NCBI RefSeq assembly: GCF_016722925.1
Contig: NZ_JAEQNC010000004.1
Span: 248,001 to 312,000 of the forward strand
DNA length: 64,000 nt
Reading direction: 5' to 3'
From: Phytoamicus setariae
Lineage (GTDB): Bacteria; Pseudomonadota; Alphaproteobacteria; Rhizobiales; Rhizobiaceae
In this document: piece after piece, positions 1-8,739 of the stretch
How positions within the stretch are numbered: position 1 is the first letter of the stretch
How the letters are laid out: each line of letters starts with the position of its first letter
Program-made: the position numbers and the translations under genes
The notes under the pieces: generated by a model
Told to the model about the DNA's origin: nothing
Databases searched by the model: none
What the model saw: the letters and a program-made list of their open reading frames with translations, nothing else

Positions 1-183
1 TTCCTGCACGTTTGAACCCCGTTCCATCACGATACGGCCGAAATCGCCGCGCAGCACTGCACCGGGACCGACATAACAGGCCGGCCCGATGATGACATCG
101 CCGATGACCACCGCGGCGGGGTGCACGAAGGCTGCGGGATCGATGACCGGCACAACGCCGTCATAGGAATAAACCTGCGCCAT
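1..183 (-). CDS. paaY: PaaY, hexapeptide-repeat protein (partial, 3' end off the window)
   Basis: Only the first 61 codons are in the window; the rest lies beyond base 1. The visible N-terminus (MAQVYSYDGVVPVIDP, then HPAAVVIGDVIIGP and LRGDFGRIV) is the opening of the left-handed beta-helix of gamma-carbonic-anhydrase-like proteins and matches the PaaY type. PaaY is a thioesterase of phenylacetate catabolism that hydrolyses dead-end CoA adducts. The ATG sits 4 bases after the stop of the upstream thioesterase gene, so it is probably the last or a late gene of the paa operon. A general gamma-carbonic anhydrase is the alternative, but the paa context argues against it. Confidence 0.85.
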   Translation of the reverse strand, partial: MAQVYSYDGVVPVIDPAAFVHPAAVVIGDVIIGPACYVGPGAVLRGDFGRIVMERGSNVQE

Positions 184-187
184 GGTC

Positions 188-703
188 TCAGGTCCCCTCA
201 TATTCAGCGTCACGCCCGGTTTCAGCGACTGCTTCGAGCCGGTTGGCAAACTCTCGCCGCAACGTCCGACGCAGTTCGGCGGCGCGGTGGCGGCGCTGAT
301 CCAGCATGGTCTCCGGCTGCCACTTCGGCACAGCCACCGGATGACCAGCGCTATCGACAGCCACCATGGTAAAGTAGCACGAATTCGTATGCCGCCGATT
401 GCCCGAACGGATCTCCTCCGCCTCGACCCGGATGCCGACCTCCATCGAGGTACGACCGGCATAGTTGATCGAGGCGCGAAATGTCACCAGTTCCCCGACG
501 TTGATAGGTTCCTTGAAGATCACCTGGTCAACCGACAGAGTGACGGCATATTGCTTGGAGTACCGGGATGCACAGGAAAATGCGACGCGATCGAGCAGGT
601 TCAACAAGGCGCCACCATGCACCTTGCCGCTGAAATTCGCCATGTCTGGCGTCATCAGCACCGTCATTTCAAGACGGCGGGCGTCCTGCTCGGTCGATAC
701 CAT
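188..703 (-). CDS. Hotdog-fold acyl-CoA thioesterase (YciA/BACH-like) in the paa operon
   Basis: A 171-residue protein with one hotdog domain. Residues about 22-45 contain the signature region (NFSGKVHGGALLNLLDRVAF), with the HGG turn and following Asp typical of YciA/BACH acyl-CoA hydrolases. Residues 120-171 form a charged, Arg-rich tail. It is longer than, and unlike, the canonical PaaI thioesterase of about 140 residues. It lies 3 bases after paaZ and 4 bases before paaY, so it is surely co-transcribed. In this setting it probably releases CoA from stalled phenylacetate-pathway thioesters (inference); the substrate range cannot be read from sequence. Confidence 0.8.
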   Translation of the reverse strand: MVSTEQDARRLEMTVLMTPDMANFSGKVHGGALLNLLDRVAFSCASRYSKQYAVTLSVDQVIFKEPINVGELVTFRASINYAGRTSMEVGIRVEAEEIRSGNRRHTNSCYFTMVAVDSAGHPVAVPKWQPETMLDQRRHRAAELRRTLRREFANRLEAVAETGRDAEYEGT

Positions 704-706
704 CGC

Positions 707-2764
707 TTACCCCCAGGTCTTGGCCACCATCGTCAGAACGTCATATTGGGCAACCGTGGCGCCGGTCTGGTTGGTGACGCGGCAATCCCACCGAACTTCA
801 CCGTGCTCGGCTTCTATTCGCGGATTGATGTCCTTGCAGGTCAGCCGGACCTGCAACGTATCGCCAGGATTGACGGGTGTAAGGAAGCGTAGATTGTCGA
901 CACCGTAATTGGCAAGTACCGGACCGGGCGCGGGATCGACAAAAAGGCCGGCCGCAAACGAGACGATCAGGTAGCCGTGCGCCACACGCCCGTCGAAGAA
1001 CGGATTGGCGCGCGCCGCTTCCTCGTCCATGTGGGCATAGAACGTATCGCCGGTAAAATTGGCGAAATGCGCGATGTCATCGAGCGTCACCGTACGTGTC
1101 GCCGTGACCAGCTGGTCGCCGATCTTCAGTTCGGCGAGCGACTTGCGGAACGGATGCCGGCCATCCGAATAGGTGGCCGCGCCCTCCGTCCAGCGACCGG
1201 TCACAGCCGTCAGCAGGGTCGGAGCGCCCTGGATGGCCGTGCGCTGCATATAGTGCTTGACGCCCCGCATGCCGCCGAGTTCTTCGCCACCGCCTGCCCT
1301 GCCCGGGCCGCCATGCACGAGACCAGGCAATGGCGAGCCGTGACCGGTCGAGGTCTTGGCACTCTGACGGTTGCCGATCATCACGCGGCCGTGGAACGGC
1401 GCGAGACCAAGCACGGTCTCCCGTGCAAAATCGGGATCGTTAGTGAACACGGACGACACCAGACTACCCTTGCCGCGGCGGGCAAGTTCAACAGCGTCGT
1501 CCACCGTGTCGTAGGGCATCACCGTGCTGACCGGCCCGAAAGCCTCGACGTCGTGAACAGCCTGCGCCGAACCCGGATTGTCGCAATAGAGAAGCACGGG
1601 GTTGAGGAAGGCGCCGGCAGCAGCATCGCCGGAGACGATTTGCGGCTGGTCCGGATTGCCGGCGACGATTTCGGCTTCCGCGGCGAGATCGCGAATGCGT
1701 GCACGCACCTCGTCACGCTGGGCAAGGCTTGCGAGCGGACCCATGCGGACATTCTCGTCGGCGGGATTGCCGAGCACGGTTTTTCCGAGCCTATCGCCGA
1801 GCGCCTTGATGACCGCGTCACTGAACGCACGCGGAACGAAGACACGACGGATGGCGGTGCATTTCTGCCCTGCCTTGACGGTCATTTCGCGCGCGACTTC
1901 CTTGACGAAGAGATCGAACTCCTCAGTGCCCGGCGCAGCGTCGAGGCCGAGGATGGACGCATTGAGACTATCAGCCTCCATGCTGAAACGAACGGAGTTC
2001 TCTGTGATGGTGGGATGTGTCTTGAGCTTGCGGCCGGTATAGGCCGATCCGGTGAAGGTCACCACATCCTGGCCATCGACATGGTCGAGCAGATCACCGA
2101 CCGAGCCGGAAATCAGCTGTAGCGCGCCTTCGGGCAGAATGCCGCTTTCGATGATCCTGCGCACCATCAGTTCGGTCAGATAGGCCGTCTGGCTGGCGGG
2201 CTTGACGATGGCCGGCATGCCCGCGAGCAACGTCGGCGCAACCTTTTCCAGCATGCCCCAACAGGGAAAGTTGTAGGCATTGATATGCACCGCGACGCCT
2301 TGCAGCGGCGACAGGATATGCTGGGCGGAAAACGTGCCGTCCTTGGAAAGCGCTTCGACATCGCCGTCAAGCAGCACGCGCGTGTTTGGCAGTTCGCGCT
2401 TACCCTTCGAAGCGTAGGAAAGCAGCGTGCCGATGCCCCCTTCGATATCGACCCAGCCGTCGATACGGGTCGCACCTGTTGCCAGCGAAAGCGCGTAGAA
2501 TTCTTCCTTCTGCGCCATCAGCGCCTGGCCAAGTGCCTTCAGCATCGCCGCACGCTCATGAAACGACATACGACGCAGCGCCGGCGCAGCTTTTTGCCGG
2601 CCATATGCGAGCGCCGCCTTGAAGTCGATGCCGGTGGAATCGATCAGCGCCACCGGTGCTCCGGTCGATGCGTCCAGCAGCGGTGCGCCCTCTTTTGCCC
2701 CTGCAGCCCATGTGCCGCACACATAGCTTTCGAGCCGGCGCGGCCGGTTTGCTGAAATGTTCAC
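707..2764 (-). CDS. paaZ: PaaZ, bifunctional oxepin-CoA hydrolase / semialdehyde dehydrogenase
   Basis: The 685-residue length and two-domain architecture match PaaZ. The N-terminal ~520 residues are an aldehyde dehydrogenase with the catalytic Cys in VKAGQKCTAIRR. The C-terminal ~150 residues are a MaoC-type (R)-hydratase domain with GDTFYAHMDEE and GRVAHGY. The enzyme opens the oxepin-CoA ring and oxidises the resulting aldehyde to 3-oxo-5,6-dehydrosuberyl-CoA in the cytoplasm. The start is GTG, chosen because AGGAAGGAATAGGAAC immediately precedes it and the N-terminal domain is complete. It lies 17 bases downstream of the PaaA-like gene and 3 bases upstream of the thioesterase gene. Both active-site regions look intact. 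Confidence 0.95.
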   Translation of the reverse strand: MNISANRPRRLESYVCGTWAAGAKEGAPLLDASTGAPVALIDSTGIDFKAALAYGRQKAAPALRRMSFHERAAMLKALGQALMAQKEEFYALSLATGATRIDGWVDIEGGIGTLLSYASKGKRELPNTRVLLDGDVEALSKDGTFSAQHILSPLQGVAVHINAYNFPCWGMLEKVAPTLLAGMPAIVKPASQTAYLTELMVRRIIESGILPEGALQLISGSVGDLLDHVDGQDVVTFTGSAYTGRKLKTHPTITENSVRFSMEADSLNASILGLDAAPGTEEFDLFVKEVAREMTVKAGQKCTAIRRVFVPRAFSDAVIKALGDRLGKTVLGNPADENVRMGPLASLAQRDEVRARIRDLAAEAEIVAGNPDQPQIVSGDAAAGAFLNPVLLYCDNPGSAQAVHDVEAFGPVSTVMPYDTVDDAVELARRGKGSLVSSVFTNDPDFARETVLGLAPFHGRVMIGNRQSAKTSTGHGSPLPGLVHGGPGRAGGGEELGGMRGVKHYMQRTAIQGAPTLLTAVTGRWTEGAATYSDGRHPFRKSLAELKIGDQLVTATRTVTLDDIAHFANFTGDTFYAHMDEEAARANPFFDGRVAHGYLIVSFAAGLFVDPAPGPVLANYGVDNLRFLTPVNPGDTLQVRLTCKDINPRIEAEHGEVRWDCRVTNQTGATVAQYDVLTMVAKTWG

Positions 2765-2781
2765 GTTCCTATTCCTTCCTG

Positions 2782-3537
2782 TCAGTTCAGGCCGAGCGCA
2801 GCAAGCTGCGCGTCAACCGTTGCCTGCCATTCGGCCAGCAACGTTTCATTGGTTGCGTGGCGTAAGCCGAAGCGCTTGAGCATATCGAAGCGCGCCGAGC
2901 CGGCCAGGCCGAAACTTGCCGCGACGCGCGGCCGCCAGTATTCGATCGATGCGCGCGCTGCCTTGCGGCCATCTTCCGATTTGACGATCTGCTCAAGGCC
3001 GGTGACGCCGAGTTCCATGTGGCGCGTTTCGCGAGGCAGGACTGCCCTGAACACTTCGGCCAGTGGCTGGTAGGAAACCCGCCCCAACTCCCGAAGCTGG
3101 ATGACGCTTGCCGCGCCCATCAGCACGTTCATCACCACGGCATCCACCCAGCCGTCGAGCGGATAATGGAAGACCGACAGGCGCATGTCGCCGCCCTGCC
3201 GCACAGTGCCGATGTCGGCGTCGCGGGCAACGCGTGCCGCCCACGGGTAGTGGACCGCATAACGGCCGGTATCCGCGCCGAACGTACCCATGACATCCAG
3301 CACCTGGCCAGCATGATCGGTCTTCTCCAACACGATCTTCGCCGCCGAGATACGTTCCTGTATTCCTGGCGCATCGTTGATGATGTCGGCAAAACCGGCG
3401 GAACCCGCCAGTTCGCTGTCAACGAAGCTCGCCATCAACCTCAAAAGCTCGCCACGATAGCGCGGTGGCACGTTGGAGGGCGAGGTCAGCATGCCGCCCT
3501 GCGCCAGGTAGTCTTCGATAGACATTGTGTCCACCAT
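2782..3537 (-). CDS. Extra PaaA/PaaC-family ferritin-like protein of the paa operon
   Basis: A 251-residue protein of the phenylacetic-acid-catabolic-protein (PF05138-like) ferritin fold, distinct from the paaA and paaC copies found in the same operon. By eye it aligns with PaaA: SELAG (E42) with PaaA HSEIVG; AAKIVLEKTDH (E71, D74, H75) with [15 protein letters not shown] (D132) with GWLVDGA; and RETRHMELG (E170, H173) with [10 protein letters not shown] carboxylate/His set is therefore largely kept, but the first ExxH is ExxD followed by H. The ATG has a strong GGAGGAG site. It sits between paaE and paaZ (31- and 17-base gaps). Function unknown: possibly an alternative oxygenase subunit, a repair partner or a scaffold. 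Confidence 0.85.
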   Translation of the reverse strand: MVDTMSIEDYLAQGGMLTSPSNVPPRYRGELLRLMASFVDSELAGSAGFADIINDAPGIQERISAAKIVLEKTDHAGQVLDVMGTFGADTGRYAVHYPWAARVARDADIGTVRQGGDMRLSVFHYPLDGWVDAVVMNVLMGAASVIQLRELGRVSYQPLAEVFRAVLPRETRHMELGVTGLEQIVKSEDGRKAARASIEYWRPRVAASFGLAGSARFDMLKRFGLRHATNETLLAEWQATVDAQLAALGLN

Positions 3538-3568
3538 CGGTCTCCTCCTCGGTTCGCTTCAGGCGAGC

Positions 3569-4645
3569 TTATTGGTCGTAGCTGACGACGATCCGATCGG
3601 TCAGCGGGTAGCACTGGCAGGTCAACACGTAGCCCTGCGTGACTTCATAGTCTTCGAGCGCATGGTTGGTTTCCATCTCCACCTCACCCTCGATCACCTT
3701 GGCGCGGCAGGTCGAGCAGACGCCGGCCTTGCAGGCATAGGGTGCGTCCATGCTGTTTTCCAGCGCCGCTTCCAGCAGGCTCTGGCCGTGCTTGGGGAAC
3801 GTGAAGATACGGGTCGCACCATCGAGCGTCACCGTCGCCTGACAGGTAGCGCCCTTGTCGACACCGCCGGCGTTTTCGACCTTGTGGCGGGCGCGGCCCG
3901 GCTGCGAGGACGCGAACAGCTCGAACTTGATCTGCTCGTCGCGAAGGCCGTGTTCGCGGAGCGCACCGGCGATGGCCAGCATCATCGGTTCGGGACCACA
4001 GATGAAGGCGGTGGTGATCGATCCGATGTCTATCCAGCTCTTGAACAGCGCCGCGCATTTGGCCGCATCGACGCGACCGGTGAAGAGGTCGATGTCCTGC
4101 GCCTCGCTCTCCAGCACATGCAGCACGGAAAACCGGCCAAGGTAGGTGTTCTTCAGGTCTTCAAGCTCTTCACGGAACATGATCGAACTGATCTGGCGGT
4201 TGGCATAGACTAAGGTAAACGTCGAACGCGGCTCGCGCGCCAGCGTCGTCTTGATGATCGAAAGAACCGGGGTGATGCCGCTGCCGCCGGCAAAGCCCAG
4301 ATAGTGCTTGGCGACCTCGGGCTCGATCGGGGTGAAGAAGGTGCCCATCGGCGGCATCGCTTCGAGCGTCTCGCCAACCGAAAGCTGTTCGTTGGCCCAG
4401 GTCGAGAAGCAGCCGCCATCGACCCGCTTGATGCCGACCTTCAGTACGCCCTCGTCGCGACCTGCGCAGATCGAATAGGAGCGGCGCAGTTCCTCGCCAT
4501 CGAAATTGCGCCGGAAAGTCAGATACTGGCCCTGGGTGAAATCGAATGTGTCCTGGTCGTCCCGGGAGGGAGCCAGCGTCACCACGACGGCATCGCGCGT
4601 TTCGCGGCGGACGTCGGTCACTTCAAGGGAATGGAAACGTGCCAT
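3569..4645 (-). CDS. paaE: PaaE, phenylacetyl-CoA epoxidase reductase
   Basis: A 358-residue NAD(P)H-dependent reductase that feeds electrons to the PaaABC diiron epoxidase. The N-terminal FAD-binding domain (RRSYSICAG, about residues 54-62) is followed by the NAD(P)-binding domain (GFAGGSGITPVLSI, CGPEPMM). A C-terminal plant-type 2Fe-2S ferredoxin domain has Cys ligands at 305, 310, 313 and 343 (CKAGVCSTC...LTC). The domain order matches PaaE. It is encoded 29 bases downstream of paaD. Nothing unusual is seen. Confidence 0.96.
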   Translation of the reverse strand: MARFHSLEVTDVRRETRDAVVVTLAPSRDDQDTFDFTQGQYLTFRRNFDGEELRRSYSICAGRDEGVLKVGIKRVDGGCFSTWANEQLSVGETLEAMPPMGTFFTPIEPEVAKHYLGFAGGSGITPVLSIIKTTLAREPRSTFTLVYANRQISSIMFREELEDLKNTYLGRFSVLHVLESEAQDIDLFTGRVDAAKCAALFKSWIDIGSITTAFICGPEPMMLAIAGALREHGLRDEQIKFELFASSQPGRARHKVENAGGVDKGATCQATVTLDGATRIFTFPKHGQSLLEAALENSMDAPYACKAGVCSTCRAKVIEGEVEMETNHALEDYEVTQGYVLTCQCYPLTDRIVVSYDQ

Positions 4646-4674
4646 TTATGCGGCCCTCATTCTTTTCGCATCGC

Positions 4675-5199
4675 TCAGATGCATTTGAAATAGTCGAAAG
4701 GTTCGAGGCATTCGGTGCAGCGGTAGCTCGCCTTGCACGGTGTAGAACCGAACTGGCTGATCTTCTCGGTTTTCGTCGAGCCGCAGCGCGGGCATTCGAT
4801 CACAAGGTTTGAAGCGCCCGCCAGGCGATCGATCCGCTTCATCAACACGCCATCGACAGCGGTGCCGTCTATCGGCGGAGCAATGCCGTATTCCTTCAGC
4901 TTCCGCCGGCCCTCGGCACTGATCCAGTCAGTGGTCCAGGCGGGTGAAAGCTGTCGCTTGAGCGTCACCTTCTCCACACCACGCTCGGCCAGTGCCGCCT
5001 CGATGTCGAGATTGATGATGGTGGTAGCGGGACAGCCCGAGTAGGTCGGCGTGACCGTCACAACCAGCGTATCGTCATTCCATTCCACATCGCGAATGAT
5101 GCCGAGATCGGTGAGCGAGATGACTGGAATTTCGGGATCTGGCACTTCGGAAAGCCACTGCCAGACCTCTTGCGTCGAAGGATGCAGCCGAGCCTCCAT
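4675..5199 (-). CDS. paaD: PaaD, MIP18-family maturation protein of the PA-CoA epoxidase
   Basis: A 174-residue protein with an N-terminal DUF59/MIP18 domain (PDPEIPVISLTDLGIIRDV and PTYSGCPAT) and a C-terminal zinc-ribbon-like segment with Cys at 136, 139, 155, 161, 164 and 173. PaaD is needed for the phenylacetyl-CoA epoxidase to be active and is thought to act in iron-sulfur or diiron assembly. It starts 9 bases after the paaC stop, in the canonical paaABCDE order. The generic MIP18 protein of the SUF system lacks this Cys-rich tail, which supports the PaaD call. Confidence 0.95.
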   Translation of the reverse strand: MEARLHPSTQEVWQWLSEVPDPEIPVISLTDLGIIRDVEWNDDTLVVTVTPTYSGCPATTIINLDIEAALAERGVEKVTLKRQLSPAWTTDWISAEGRRKLKEYGIAPPIDGTAVDGVLMKRIDRLAGASNLVIECPRCGSTKTEKISQFGSTPCKASYRCTECLEPFDYFKCI

Positions 5200-5208
5200 G
5201 ACAGTCTC

Positions 5209-5994
5209 CTACCAGGTCGCGCCGGGATAGGCGCGCTGCAGGAATTGCAGATCGGCCAGGATGTAGCCGAGATGCTCGGTGTGGACGCCGCGCTTGCCGC
5301 CCTTGTGCATGAAGCCGTCGGCGGGCTTCTTCAAGGTCGCCTCATCGAGGGCTTCCGAGATGATCTCGTCCCATCCGGCCTTCAGGCTCGAAGGTTCCGG
5401 TGCAAGGCCCGCACTGGCGACAATCATGTCGGCATCATCAGCCATGAACATCTCGCCGGTATAGGGCCAGAGTTCATCCAGCGCCTGCTGCATCCGGCGA
5501 TGGCTTTCAGCCGTGCCATCACCGAGGCGGATGACGAGGTCGCGGCTGCGATCAAGATGATAGGACACTTCCTTCAGCGTCTTTTCAGCGATCTCGGCGA
5601 TCCGGGGATCCGGGGATCCTTTCAGCCCCTTGAGCAGAAGGTAGTGCCACGCATCGAAAAGGAACTGGCGCATCAGCGTCTTGCCGAAATCGCCGTTCGG
5701 GCGTTCGACGAGCAACAGGTTGCGGAACGCATGACCATCGCGCAGAAAGGCAATGTTGTCGGCCGTCCGCCCCTTGCCCTCGACTTCGCCGGCAAGGCCA
5801 AGCCAGAGCTGCGTCTGGCCGATCAGGTCGAGCGCGGTGTTGGAAAGGGCGATATCCTCTTCCAGAGCCGGCGAATGGCCGCACCATTCCGACACGCGGT
5901 GACCGAGGATCAGGGCGTTGTCGCCCAAGCGCAACAGGAATTCGAAGAGAGCGGACCGGTCGATGGCCGCATCGGTCAAGGCCTGGGCGCTCAT
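5209..5994 (-). CDS. paaC: PaaC, structural subunit of phenylacetyl-CoA epoxidase
   Basis: 261 residues starting MSAQALTDAAI. The open frame continues upstream through paaB, but the start is fixed by the TGATG junction, where the paaB stop and paaC ATG share one base at 5994. The protein is helical, with typical PaaC segments such as LGDNALILGHRVSEWCGH, RQFLFDAWHY and EVSYHLDRS. PaaC pairs with PaaA in the (PaaAC)2 core of the ring 1,2-epoxidase and lacks a working diiron site in characterised enzymes. It lies in the canonical order between paaB and paaD. Confidence 0.95.
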   Translation of the reverse strand: MSAQALTDAAIDRSALFEFLLRLGDNALILGHRVSEWCGHSPALEEDIALSNTALDLIGQTQLWLGLAGEVEGKGRTADNIAFLRDGHAFRNLLLVERPNGDFGKTLMRQFLFDAWHYLLLKGLKGSPDPRIAEIAEKTLKEVSYHLDRSRDLVIRLGDGTAESHRRMQQALDELWPYTGEMFMADDADMIVASAGLAPEPSSLKAGWDEIISEALDEATLKKPADGFMHKGGKRGVHTEHLGYILADLQFLQRAYPGATW

Positions 5995-6278
5995 CACATG
6001 TGCCCCACTTCTTCCGGAATGTCGAAGAATGTCGGATGACGATAGACCTTGGAATTCGACGGTTCGAACAGCGGTCCCTTGTCGGACGGCGCGCTGGCCG
6101 TGATGTCGCTCGAGCGTACCACCCAGATGCTCACACCTTCGTTGCGACGGGTGTAGACATCGCGGGCGTTGTTGACTGCCATCTCCGCGTCCGGCGCGTG
6201 CAGGCTGCCGACATGACGATGGTTGAGGCCATGCTGGCCGCGGATAAAGACCTCCCAGAGGGGCCATTCATTGGACAT
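5994..6278 (-). CDS. paaB: PaaB, small subunit of phenylacetyl-CoA epoxidase
   Basis: A 94-residue protein (95 in E. coli) with typical N-terminal WPLWEVFIRG, then LNHRHVGSLHAPDAE, ARDVYTRRNEG and the C-terminal YRHPTFFDIPEEVGHM. PaaB bridges two PaaAC heterodimers in the epoxidase complex. The ATG follows a CAGGGAG ribosome site. It overlaps paaC by one base. It is separated from paaA by 203 bases that hold a palindromic repeat, whereas these two genes are usually nearly contiguous. Confidence 0.96.
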   Translation of the reverse strand: MSNEWPLWEVFIRGQHGLNHRHVGSLHAPDAEMAVNNARDVYTRRNEGVSIWVVRSSDITASAPSDKGPLFEPSNSKVYRHPTFFDIPEEVGHM

Positions 6279-6360
6279 GTTTCACTCCCTGGCTATTGTG
6301 ACAGCGTCATCCACCGTTTCAGATGACGCTCGCGATTTCGCTGCTTCATGTCTGCCGCGC

Positions 6361-6470
6361 GCCCCTCATCTGCCCTGCCGGGCATCTTCTCCCCGAGGGG
6401 AGAAGAGGGAACGTGCCGCTTTTTCCGGCCTCCCCCTCTCCCCTCGGAGAGAGGGTAGGGTGAGGGGGCC
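6361..6470. repeat. RIME-like intergenic palindromic repeat between paaA and paaB
   Basis: A GC-rich mosaic palindrome of about 110 bases. The outer ends are inverted (GCCCCTCA at 6361-6368, TGAGGGGGC near 6461-6469). Two inner hairpins follow: CTTCTCCCCGAGGGGAGAAG at 6385-6404, and the CCTCTCCCCTCGGAGAGAGG segment near 6435-6454. This is the layout of the Rhizobium-specific intergenic mosaic elements (RIME1) that are scattered through rhizobial genomes. In the RNA it would form a stable stem-loop between paaA and paaB and could cause partial termination or stabilise the upstream message. The RIME assignment is from memory of the motif, not from a search. Confidence 0.75.
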
Positions 6471-6481
6471 CTTGCTATTTC

Positions 6482-7486
6482 TTACTCGGCCGCCATGCGG
6501 GCTGCGGCACGGCGGGACTCGGCTTTCTCGGCGTGCGCCACGAGACCGTCACGGAACCATTCGCCATCGCTCCACGCCTTCTTGCGGGCGTCAAGACGTT
6601 CAGCGTTGCATGGACCGTTGCCGGCGATGACGGCGAAGAACTCGCTCCAGTCCGGCTCGCCGAAGTCGTAGCCGCCCTTTTCCTCGTTCCACTTGAGATC
6701 AGGATCGGGAACCGTCAGCCCGAGATATTCGGCCTGCGGCACCGTCTGGTCGACGAACTTCTGGCGCAGTTCGTCATTGGAATTCTGCTTGATCTTCCAT
6801 GCCATCGACTGTGCTGAATGCACAGAAGCGTCATCAGAGGGTCCGAACATCATCAGCGACGGCCACCACCAGCGGTTCAAGGCGTCCTGGACCATCGCCT
6901 TCTGTTCCGGCGTGCCCTTGACCATCTTCATCAGGATGTCGAAGCCCTGGCGCTGATGGAAGCTTTCTTCCTTGCAGATGCGCACCATGGCTCGCGCATA
7001 GGGGCCGTAGGAACAGCGCTGCAGCGGCACCTGGTTCATGATCGCCGCACCATCGACGAGCCAGCCAACCGCGCCGATATCGGCCCAGGTGAGCGTGGGA
7101 TAATTGAAAATCGAAGAGTACTTGGCCTTGCCGGTGTGCAGTTGGTCGTAGAGTTGGTCGCGACTGACACCCAGCGTCTCGGCGGCGCAATAGAGATACA
7201 GGCCATGACCGGCTTCGTCCTGCACCTTGGCGAGCAGGATCGCCTTGCGTTCGAGCGTCGGCGCACGGGTGATCCAGTTGCCTTCCGGCAGCTGTCCGAC
7301 GATTTCCGAATGCGCGTGCTGGCTGATCTGACGCACGAGCGTCTTGCGGTAGCCCTCCGGCATCCACTCCTTGGGCTCGATCTTCTGGCCGGCATCGACG
7401 CGCTCCTGAAAGGCGCGCTCGACCGGATCCATCTCATCAAGCGTCCTGACGCGGGCGGCGTCGGTTTTCACCATCTGCGCATACAT
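6482..7486 (-). CDS. paaA: PaaA, catalytic diiron subunit of phenylacetyl-CoA epoxidase
   Basis: A 334-residue protein closely resembling Paa[56 protein letters not shown] and [11 protein letters not shown]. These carry the Glu and ExxH ligands of the diiron centre that epoxidises the aromatic ring of phenylacetyl-CoA. The ATG lies 24 bases downstream of the thiolase stop, preceded by GGGAG. paaB follows, after a repeat element. All ligand motifs are present, so this is the working catalytic copy; the ferritin-like gene at 2782-3537 is a second, divergent family member. Confidence 0.97.
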   Translation of the reverse strand: MYAQMVKTDAARVRTLDEMDPVERAFQERVDAGQKIEPKEWMPEGYRKTLVRQISQHAHSEIVGQLPEGNWITRAPTLERKAILLAKVQDEAGHGLYLYCAAETLGVSRDQLYDQLHTGKAKYSSIFNYPTLTWADIGAVGWLVDGAAIMNQVPLQRCSYGPYARAMVRICKEESFHQRQGFDILMKMVKGTPEQKAMVQDALNRWWWPSLMMFGPSDDASVHSAQSMAWKIKQNSNDELRQKFVDQTVPQAEYLGLTVPDPDLKWNEEKGGYDFGEPDWSEFFAVIAGNGPCNAERLDARKKAWSDGEWFRDGLVAHAEKAESRRAAARMAAE

Positions 7487-7510
7487 GATCGGTCTCCCTT
7501 GCTTGGCGTG

Positions 7511-8716
7511 TCAGACGCGTTCGAGAATGATGGCAATGCCCTGGCCGACACCAATGCACATCGTGCAGAGTGCGTAGCGTCCGCCCTGGCGTTGTAACTG
7601 GTAGGCAGCGGTGGTCACGAGCCGCGCGCCGCTCATGCCGAGCGGATGGCCCATGGCGATGGCGCCACCGTTCGGGTTGACGTGCGCGGCATCGTCGGGA
7701 AGGCCGAGTTCGCGCAATGTCGCAAGCGCCTGGGCGGCAAATGCCTCGTTGAGTTCGATGACATCCATCTGGCCGATGGAAAGGCCGGCACGCTCCAGAA
7801 CCCGCCTAGCGGCAGGGGCCGGGCCGATGCCCATGATGCGCGGCTCTACGCCAGCCGCCGCCATCGCGACGATCCGAGCCTTGGGGGTCAAATCTTGAGC
7901 CTTCACGGCCGCCTCGCCGGCAATCAGCAGCGCGGCCGCGCCGTCATTGACGCCCGATGCATTGCCGGCGGTCACACTGAGATCGGGACCATTGACGCCC
8001 CTGAGCTTGGCAAGCTGCTCTGCTGTCGTGCCGGGGCGCGGATGCTCGTCGCGATCGACAATGATCGGATCGCCCTTTTTCTGCGGAACCTTGACCGTCA
8101 CCAGTTCGTCGGCAAACAATCCGGACTCTTGCGCTGCAGCCCAGCGCGCCTGGCTACGGGCCGCGAACGCGTCCTGGTCGGCGCGATTGACGCCGAAATC
8201 AGCAGCAACATTGTCAGCGGTCTGCGGCATGGAATCGACACCGAACTGCGCCTTCATCTTCGGATTGACGAAGCGCCAGCCGATGGTCGTGTCATAGACG
8301 GCATTGGAGCGGGAAAATGCGCTGTCGGCCTTGGGCATGACGAACGGCGCCCGGCTCATGCTCTCTACGCCGCCTGCGATCACCATATCGCAGTCGCCGG
8401 CGCGGATGGCGCGAGCTGCCATGCCGACGGCATCCATGCCAGACCCACAAAGGCGGTTGATCGTGGTCGCGGGAATGGAGACCGGCATGCCGGAAAGCAG
8501 CACGGCCATACGGCCAACATTGCGGTTATCTTCGCCGGCCTGATTGGCGCAACCATAGATCAGGTCATCCACCTTCGACCAGTCAACGCCGGGGTTTCTC
8601 TCCATCAGGGCACTCAAGGGAATGGCGGCGAGGTCGTCGGCGCGAACCGAAGACAGGAGCCCACCATACCGCCCGATAGGGGTCCGCACGGCATCGCAGA
8701 TGAAAGCTTCAGGCAT
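7511..8716 (-). CDS. paaJ: 3-oxoadipyl-CoA / 3-oxo-5,6-dehydrosuberyl-CoA thiolase (PaaJ/PcaF type)
   Basis: A 401-residue thiolase starting [19 protein letters not shown]. The start is set by an AGGAGG site 7 bases upstream; an in-frame extension by 11 residues has no such signal. The nucleophilic Cys is in [11 protein letters not shown], and the active-site His and second Cys are in [10 protein letters not shown] and [10 protein letters not shown]. PaaJ performs the thiolytic steps of phenylacetate breakdown to acetyl-CoA and succinyl-CoA; PcaF of the beta-ketoadipate pathway is nearly the same, and sequence alone does not separate them. Position as first gene of the paa operon favours PaaJ. 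The control region lies just upstream. Confidence 0.88.
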   Translation of the reverse strand: MPEAFICDAVRTPIGRYGGLLSSVRADDLAAIPLSALMERNPGVDWSKVDDLIYGCANQAGEDNRNVGRMAVLLSGMPVSIPATTINRLCGSGMDAVGMAARAIRAGDCDMVIAGGVESMSRAPFVMPKADSAFSRSNAVYDTTIGWRFVNPKMKAQFGVDSMPQTADNVAADFGVNRADQDAFAARSQARWAAAQESGLFADELVTVKVPQKKGDPIIVDRDEHPRPGTTAEQLAKLRGVNGPDLSVTAGNASGVNDGAAALLIAGEAAVKAQDLTPKARIVAMAAAGVEPRIMGIGPAPAARRVLERAGLSIGQMDVIELNEAFAAQALATLRELGLPDDAAHVNPNGGAIAMGHPLGMSGARLVTTAAYQLQRQGGRYALCTMCIGVGQGIAIILERV

Positions 8717-8739
8717 GTTCTTCCTCCTGGCCGGCAGCC

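Noticed and set aside
977-2122. A 381-codon plus-strand frame opposite paaZ
   Set aside because: It lies entirely antisense to a gene with intact catalytic motifs and has no family resemblance.
5995-6267. N-terminal extension of PaaC by 91 residues
   Set aside because: This stretch overlaps the conserved paaB gene in another frame; the TGATG junction marks the true paaC start.
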